Assembly (NCBI GenBank): GCA_947497175.1
Contig: CANMFM010000004.1
Location: 744,001-808,000, forward strand
DNA length: 64,000 nucleotides
Source: an uncultured Aquimarina sp.
GTDB taxonomy: Bacteria > Bacteroidota > Bacteroidia > Flavobacteriales > Flavobacteriaceae
Direction: 5' to 3'
Each line of letters opens with the position of its first letter. Position 1 is the stretch's first letter. The notes beneath the pieces were generated by a model. The model had not been told where the DNA came from, searched no databases, and worked only from the letters and a program-made list of their open reading frames with translations. Shown here piece after piece: positions 59,328-64,000 of the stretch. The position numbers were made by a program, and so were the translations under genes.

Positions 59328-60515
59328 TTAGTTTTCGATAGCCGCTATTCCTGGCAATGTTTTGCCTTCAAGACTTTCTAGCATTGCTCCTCCTCCTGTA
59401 GATACGTAACTTACTTTGTCACCAAAACCAAACTGTTTTACGGCAGCAACCGAGTCTCCTCCTCCAACAAGTGAAAATGCTCCGTTATCTGTTGCCTCAG
59501 CGATCGAATGTCCTAAAGCAATTGTGCCATTTGCAAAGTTTTCCATTTCAAAAACACCCAGAGGTCCGTTCCACAGGATTGTTTTTGATTCCAGAATAAC
59601 ACGATGAAAGTTTTTTAACGTCTCGGGGCCCGCATCTAATCCTTGCCAACCTTCTGGGATTGCATCAACATCGACCACCTTAGTGTTTGCGTTATTGTCA
59701 AAAGCATCAGCTCCTAATACATCAACAGGAAGGTGGATTTGTACTCCTTTTTCTGTAGCTTTCTTAAGTATTTCTAATGCCAACTCTTGCTTATCATCCT
59801 CGCATATAGAATCTCCTATCTTACCCCCTTGGGCTTTGATAAAGGTATAGGTCATACCCCCGCCAATAATCAGATGATCGATTTTGTCCAAAATATTTTC
59901 AATGATGGTAATTTTTGAAGATACTTTTGATCCCCCTAAAACAGCAGTAACCGGTTTTTCTCCGCTACGCAAAACTTTATCAATACTTTCTATTTCTTTT
60001 GCTAATAGGTTTCCAAAGCATTTGTTTTCAGGAAAAAACTGAGCGACAATTGTTGTTGAGGCATGTGCTCTGTGTGCCGTACCAAAAGCATCATTTACAT
60101 AAATGTCTCCTAATTTTGATAATTGATTGGCAAACTCGATATCGCCAGCAGTTTCTGATGGATGAAACCTTAAGTTTTCTAATAACAACACTTCGCCAGA
60201 GTTTAAAGCACTAACAGCGTCTTCGGCTTCTTGACCAACACAGTTTTCTACAAACTTTACTTCAACACCAAGAACATCGGCTATTTCATCAACAATATGT
60301 CGTAAAGAAAACTCATCCTGTACTCCTTTTGGTCTTCCGAGATGAGACATTAACACAGCACTCCCCCCGTCTTCTAAAACTTTAATAATCGTTGGCTTTG
60401 CCGCCTGTATCCTTGTGTTGTCTGTTACCTTAAATTCTTCATTTAAGGGTACATTAAAATCTACTCGAATTAATGCCTTCTTGTTTTCAAAATTAAAATC
60501 GTTGATTGTTTTCAC
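59328..60515 (-). CDS. pgk: Phosphoglycerate kinase
   Basis: A 395-residue glycolytic enzyme transferring phosphate between 1,3-bisphosphoglycerate and [47 protein letters not shown] and [12 protein letters not shown] are the diagnostic blocks and both lobes are complete. Single gene with its own terminator. Confidence 0.98.
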   Translation of the reverse strand: MKTINDFNFENKKALIRVDFNVPLNEEFKVTDNTRIQAAKPTIIKVLEDGGSAVLMSHLGRPKGVQDEFSLRHIVDEIADVLGVEVKFVENCVGQEAEDAVSALNSGEVLLLENLRFHPSETAGDIEFANQLSKLGDIYVNDAFGTAHRAHASTTIVAQFFPENKCFGNLLAKEIESIDKVLRSGEKPVTAVLGGSKVSSKITIIENILDKIDHLIIGGGMTYTFIKAQGGKIGDSICEDDKQELALEILKKATEKGVQIHLPVDVLGADAFDNNANTKVVDVDAIPEGWQGLDAGPETLKNFHRVILESKTILWNGPLGVFEMENFANGTIALGHSIAEATDNGAFSLVGGGDSVAAVKQFGFGDKVSYVSTGGGAMLESLEGKTLPGIAAIEN

Positions 60516-60854
60516 ACGTTTAAATTTTAGTAATTATTTGGTAATAGGTTTATTATAAAATTGAGAATGCCTCTATCCACTACGTTCCCACATCAAATTT
60601 TTAAACAAAGCCTTTTGTACAGAAATTTTTAAAATGAATTGATGTTCGTTCTATACAGTTTCTAACTGTATTGATATTGAGCAAACGAAAATAATTCTAT
60701 TTCATTAAAAATGTCGATAATACAGAGAAAAAATCTACGAAAACGATAGTAAATGTTTCAATTTTATGGATTCTCTAGAAAAAAAGCATCCCCGATAAAG
60801 AAATGATATCAAAAAATAGTGCCTTCTACCTCGTACTTCTTTTTATATTTGCTC
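60516..60854. other. Divergent intergenic region between pgk and holB
   Basis: This 339-base AT-rich gap must hold the pgk promoter (not recognised) and the holB promoter. A perfect 8-base palindrome (60653-60660 with 60664-60671, arms atacagtt/aactgtat, loop tct) sits near the middle and could be an operator. No coding frame is supported. Confidence 0.45.
60844..60851 (+). promoter_or_regulatory. Candidate -7 box immediately before holB
   Basis: TATATTTG followed by C, a full TAnnTTTG match, ending 3 bases before ATG 60855. If used, transcription would begin at or next to the start codon. Confidence 0.35.
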
Positions 60855-62009
60855 ATGCTTTTTTCAGAAATATTAGGATTAAAACACATAAAAAGTTATT
60901 TGACTACCAGTGCAGATCGCAAAAGAATACCTCATGCGCAGCTTTTTGTTGGTCCGAATGGAAGTGGTACATTACCAATGGCAATTGCTTATGCACAGTA
61001 TATTTTATGCCAAAATCAAAATGGAGAAAATACTGATGGTACTCCGGCGTGCAACATAAAGTTTGACCATTTGGCACACCCAGATCTTCATTTTGTATAT
61101 CCTGTAGCTGTTAACGATAAAGTAAAAAAGCATCCTACATCTGATCAATTTGCTGAAGAGTGGAGGGCTTTTGTTAAGGAAAATCCATACGGAAGCATTT
61201 TTGATTGGTATCTATCGTTAGGTGTTGAAAACAAACAGGGGCAAATCGGTGTGGATGAGGCGTTAGAAATTGTAAAAAAGCTTTCGCTGAAAAGTTATGA
61301 AGGAGGATATAAGGTGATGCTCATCTGGATGGCAGATAAAATGAATATTGCAGCTTCTAACAAGCTTCTCAAATTAATTGAAGAACCTCCAGAAAAAACC
61401 ATTTTCATTCTCATTACCGAAGATGAAGAACATGTAATACAAACTATCAGATCCAGGTGCCAAGCGCTTCATTTTCCTCCATTAGGAGAACAGGTAATTA
61501 AAGAATCGCTTCAAAAATATGAAAATGTATCGCATAGTGATGCTTTAAAAATAGCACATCAGGCAAATGGAGATTATAGCAAAGCGCTGCACTTATTGCA
61601 TCATGATGGTGGTGATGATCAGTTTGAAGACTGGTTTATACAATGGGTGCGCACAGCATTTAGAGCAAAAGGGAATAAATCGGCAGTTAATGATCTAATT
61701 ACTTGGAGTGAATCTATCGCAGGAACTGGTAGAGAAACACAAAAAAAATTTTTAAAATACTGCCTTGATTTTTTTAGACAAGCCATGCTGCTAAATTATG
61801 GTGCCAAAGATCTGGTGTATTTGGAACCAAATACTGCAGGATTTAAGTTAGAAAAATTTGCTCCATTTGTTCATGGAGCAAATATCATGGATATCTGCAA
61901 TGAATTACAGGATGCCGCCTATCATATCGAACGAAATGGTAATGCAAAAATCATTCTTACCGATTTATCCATCAAACTTACTCGTCTATTGCACAAAAAA
62001 TCAAGCTAA
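60855..62009 (+). CDS. holB: DNA polymerase III delta prime subunit
   Basis: A 384-residue clamp-loader subunit. Near the N-terminus LFVGPNGSGTLPMA is a P-loop-derived segment lacking the functional lysine, as expected for delta prime, followed by a Cys/His-containing loop (LCQNQNGEN, PACNIKFDHL) and the IRSRCQALHF SRC arginine-finger motif. Start is ATG 60855 (MLFSEILGLKHI); the upstream GTG 60819 adds a hydrophobic stretch not expected in the family. A small DoxX-like gene follows 24 bases later. Confidence 0.9.
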   Translation: MLFSEILGLKHIKSYLTTSADRKRIPHAQLFVGPNGSGTLPMAIAYAQYILCQNQNGENTDGTPACNIKFDHLAHPDLHFVYPVAVNDKVKKHPTSDQFAEEWRAFVKENPYGSIFDWYLSLGVENKQGQIGVDEALEIVKKLSLKSYEGGYKVMLIWMADKMNIAASNKLLKLIEEPPEKTIFILITEDEEHVIQTIRSRCQALHFPPLGEQVIKESLQKYENVSHSDALKIAHQANGDYSKALHLLHHDGGDDQFEDWFIQWVRTAFRAKGNKSAVNDLITWSESIAGTGRETQKKFLKYCLDFFRQAMLLNYGAKDLVYLEPNTAGFKLEKFAPFVHGANIMDICNELQDAAYHIERNGNAKIILTDLSIKLTRLLHKKSS

Positions 62010-62033
62010 CCTTACATAAAAATTAAACTGTCT

Positions 62034-62432
62034 ATGGATAATGTTATGACCCATATTGTTTCAATAACCATTTTATTATTTTTATTGATCACTTTCTTAC
62101 AATCCGGAATTGACAAAATAGTCGACTGGAAAGGAAATCTAAACTGGTTAAGAGAACATTTTTCTGCAACGTTTATGGGTAAAATGGTTCCCCTGCTTCT
62201 TTCAATAGTTTTGGGTATAGAAATGCTTACCGCCCTTTGTTGTATCATGGGGATCTACTTTTTGATTACAGACGGCTCCCCTTTTTATAGCACACTAGCA
62301 ATGTTTTTAGCCTGTTTAACGCTCTTAATGCTGCTTTTTGGACAACGAGTAGCAAAAGACTATCAAGGGGCGCTTACAATCACCTGTTACTTTATAGTAG
62401 CCATTTTTGGTTTGTATGTTATCACCCTATAA
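62034..62432 (+). CDS. DoxX-like small membrane protein
   Basis: A 132-residue protein with four hydrophobic segments (about 8-24, 50-72, 85-103, 112-130) and the early motif FLQSGIDKIVDWKGN of DoxX/DoxD-related families. It lies 24 bases after holB and is likely co-transcribed. Function unknown; the name says only family resemblance. Confidence 0.65.
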   Translation: MDNVMTHIVSITILLFLLITFLQSGIDKIVDWKGNLNWLREHFSATFMGKMVPLLLSIVLGIEMLTALCCIMGIYFLITDGSPFYSTLAMFLACLTLLMLLFGQRVAKDYQGALTITCYFIVAIFGLYVITL

Positions 62433-62571
62433 ACGACTTTATTTTTTGCGCAAGAAAATACACTCTTCTTTGTTACAATTTTGATTGCTATCTGAATCTT
62501 CCTGACTGACATAAATATGTCGTCAATAAATGTATACTTAGCATGCTGAAAGGCCACTACATTTTTTCTTT

Positions 62572-62600
62572 TATCATCCTGAGTAGAATCGAAAGGGTAC
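62572..62600. repeat. Degenerate copy of a dispersed intergenic repeat
   Basis: The stretch atcatcctgagtagaatcgaaag (only parts quoted: tcatcctgag, gaatcgaaag) resembles the 'cattctgagcgnagtcgaag' repeat that I know from Bacteroidota spacers. It is in the 295-base gap between the DoxX-like gene and porP, which otherwise holds only the terminator at 62669-62705. Confidence 0.5.
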
Positions 62601-62668
62601 TGCAAAAAATCAACTTATTTGATAGTTTTAAGTACCTTATGATAGTTATATAGAATTCTAGTTGAATG

Positions 62669-62705
62669 AAAAAAGAGCTTCTTAAAGGTTAAGAAGCTCT
62701 TTTTT
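62669..62705. terminator. Bidirectional terminator between DoxX-like and porP genes
   Basis: A perfect 17-base stem (62669-62685 with 62689-62705), loop agg, flanked by A and T runs. It lies 22 bases past the porP/sprF stop on the minus strand. Confidence 0.9.
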
Positions 62706-62727
62706 GTATTTATATTTTCATTTTATG

Positions 62728-63684
62728 TTAATAGGTACATCCACATTTACTTTGTCTACAACCAAAGTCTAACCCCAGGGTAATCATATGGGATCCTGCC
62801 GCTGTAGTTGGTTCTAGCACCTCATTTACATTTACCTGATATCCATAGGCTACATAAAAATTGGATTTTTTGATCCCTATCATAGGAGATACTGAAAGAG
62901 GTTTAAAATCTTGATCTACTAGTGATCTTAAACTAATTCCTGCCCAATAGTAATCTCCTCGATGCATTTTACGCACTTTTAGATTAATATCAGTTGTTGA
63001 ACGGCCATCTCCAGAAAAATTCTGATACAAAATAGAGGGTTCTACTTCAATATCACTAAATCTGTGATAGAAAGTATAACCTGTATATAAATAATAGTTT
63101 TGTATTTGTGAAGGCTCTGTAGGGTTAAAATCATCAATTTGCTTCTGCAATAAGTTTACTGCGTTTGCGCTTAAAAAGAATCTTCCTATTCGATACAACA
63201 TCGAAATATCGAAGTTAGAATCATTTACACTAATATCCGCCAATCCTGGATTAAATGGATTGTCTGGATCTCCATTACTAAACTCTGAAGTATCAATACC
63301 AAATTGAGTAAATTTATAGCTAATACCAAAAGATAGGTATTGGTTGTTATATTCGCTTAATGTTAAGTGATGGGCAAAAGATAATTGAATACCTCTTTGT
63401 GTAGTAAAACCATTCTGATCATTAAATAATATAGCTCCCACACCTGATCGGTCAGATATTCTACCGTCAATAGATAAAGATTGAGTTCCCGGCGAATCTT
63501 CAATACTTACCCATTGTTCAAAACCAGAAGCTCTAACCTGCCAACAGTCACCTATCCCAGCGTATGCAGAGGAAATTAAATATGGGTTGTCTGCAATATA
63601 CTGGTTTTGTACAGGAGCAAAAAACTCCTGTGCAAAAGTGCAATAGCTTGCAAATAGGCTAAATATTATAATATATTTCTTCAT
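62728..63684 (-). CDS. PorP/SprF family type IX secretion outer-membrane protein
   Basis: A 318-residue protein: signal peptide 1-18 (ending CTFAQ), then an outer-membrane beta-barrel of the PorP/SprF family, with the conserved early QYIADNPYLISSAYAGIGD and alternating aromatic strands, ending GLDFGCRQSKCGCTY. PorP/SprF proteins bind type B sorting domains of secreted proteins to the surface or to the translocon. The preceding gene (63766-64000) encodes just such a domain, which fits their usual pairing. Confidence 0.9.
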   Translation of the reverse strand: MKKYIIIFSLFASYCTFAQEFFAPVQNQYIADNPYLISSAYAGIGDCWQVRASGFEQWVSIEDSPGTQSLSIDGRISDRSGVGAILFNDQNGFTTQRGIQLSFAHHLTLSEYNNQYLSFGISYKFTQFGIDTSEFSNGDPDNPFNPGLADISVNDSNFDISMLYRIGRFFLSANAVNLLQKQIDDFNPTEPSQIQNYYLYTGYTFYHRFSDIEVEPSILYQNFSGDGRSTTDINLKVRKMHRGDYYWAGISLRSLVDQDFKPLSVSPMIGIKKSNFYVAYGYQVNVNEVLEPTTAAGSHMITLGLDFGCRQSKCGCTY

Positions 63685-63765
63685 CTAACATTTAAAATTA
63701 CAGATCATTAACTTTTCTCTTTCTTTCTTAACCTTACAGTTTATAACTCACTTAGGGCTTATATA

Positions 63766-64000
63766 TTATCTATATAATGTAAAGTGACCTGTAAACTCTC
63801 TATTGTCAACATCATTAAGGATTATTGTATACCAGTAATCTCCAGAAGGAAGTAGTTTTCCTTGATACATACCATCCCAACCTTGTTGATCTCCTTTAAA
63901 TTCTGCGAGCATTCTACCATACCTGTCGAATACCATTACTTCCATATTTTCAAAGAAGAATGGATCATCTGCATTTGGTGTAATCTGTCTTGGATACCAG
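63766..64000 (-). CDS. C-terminal end of a type IX-secreted protein (type B sorting domain), partial
   Basis: The frame is open to the window edge on the minus strand, 77 codons and a stop. It reads like the gliding-motility-associated C-terminal domain (type B CTD): FFFENMEVMVFDRYGRML, then GWDGMYQGKLLPSGDYWY and the final GHFTLYR. Type B proteins are usually large adhesin-like or enzymatic surface proteins; the N-terminal part lies outside. The porP/sprF-like gene follows 81 bases later, so they probably form one unit. Confidence 0.9.
   Translation of the reverse strand, partial: WYPRQITPNADDPFFFENMEVMVFDRYGRMLAEFKGDQQGWDGMYQGKLLPSGDYWYTIILNDVDNREFTGHFTLYR

Overview
The window looks like chromosome from a marine-type Flavobacteriaceae (Bacteroidota), most likely Aquimarina or a close relative; this is inferred from gene content, not from any search. 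Supporting signs are the high A+T content, TAnnTTTG-type promoter boxes instead of sigma70 boxes, type IX secretion/gliding genes (PorW/SprE, PorP/SprF, a type B C-terminal sorting domain), an HU-CCDC81-SPOR protein, many Bacteroidota-only DUF families (DUF3667, DUF4292, DUF4254, DUF4837, DUF6168, DUF6341, DUF6427, DUF6909), and an ATP synthase operon lacking the beta and epsilon genes. I see no transposase, phage, CRISPR, rRNA or tRNA gene.

Layout. 1-1.4 kb: end of an SPOR envelope protein and an acyl-CoA thioesterase (+). 1.6-8.8 kb (-): envelope operon flippase, dut, sugar nucleotidyltransferase, TPR protein, DUF4292 lipoprotein, EnvC-like factor, DUF3667 membrane protein. 8.9-9.6 kb: two lipoproteins. 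9.7-15.6 kb (-): F-type ATP synthase genes atpB-E-F-H-A-G, preceded by AtpZ and DUF6168 proteins and closed by a strong terminator. 15.8-18.9 kb (-): porW/sprE and a bactofilin. 19-24.7 kb: PaaE-like reductase (+), DUF4254 with a GT9 glycosyltransferase, DUF6427, DUF6341 (+), purD.

24.9-46.7 kb is one long minus-strand surface-glycan locus of 21 nearly contiguous genes. It makes dTDP-L-rhamnose (rfbB-A-C-D), probably a UDP-2,3-diacetamido-glucuronic acid (TviB-type dehydrogenase, WbpD, WbpE, WbpB) and UDP-xylose (Ugd, UXS). It also encodes a Wzx flippase, three polymerase/ligase-like membrane proteins, two clear glycosyltransferases, an initiating polyprenyl-phosphate sugar transferase, and tailoring enzymes (formyltransferase, FemAB/GNAT, polysaccharide deacetylase, acyltransferase). 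Two Wzz-like chain-length proteins lie just upstream (47-49.5 kb); the second is in a separate operon with an M23 peptidase, a GH3 protein and a DUF6909 protein.

53.7-64 kb: tatA (+), tex, a DUF4837 lipoprotein with a LysM lytic transglycosylase, pgk, holB and a DoxX-like protein (+), and PorP/SprF next to the C-terminal end of a type IX-secreted type B protein cut by the window edge.

The window is mainly core flavobacterial chromosome with one strain-variable glycan island. The most notable points are the hybrid diacetamido-uronic-acid pathway, three helically spaced repeats around the candidate rfbB promoter, the DUF6909 protein with a nucleoside-phosphorylase-like C-terminus beside a Wzz gene, promoter boxes that nearly touch start codons, and repeat elements in spacers, including one inside the ATP synthase operon.
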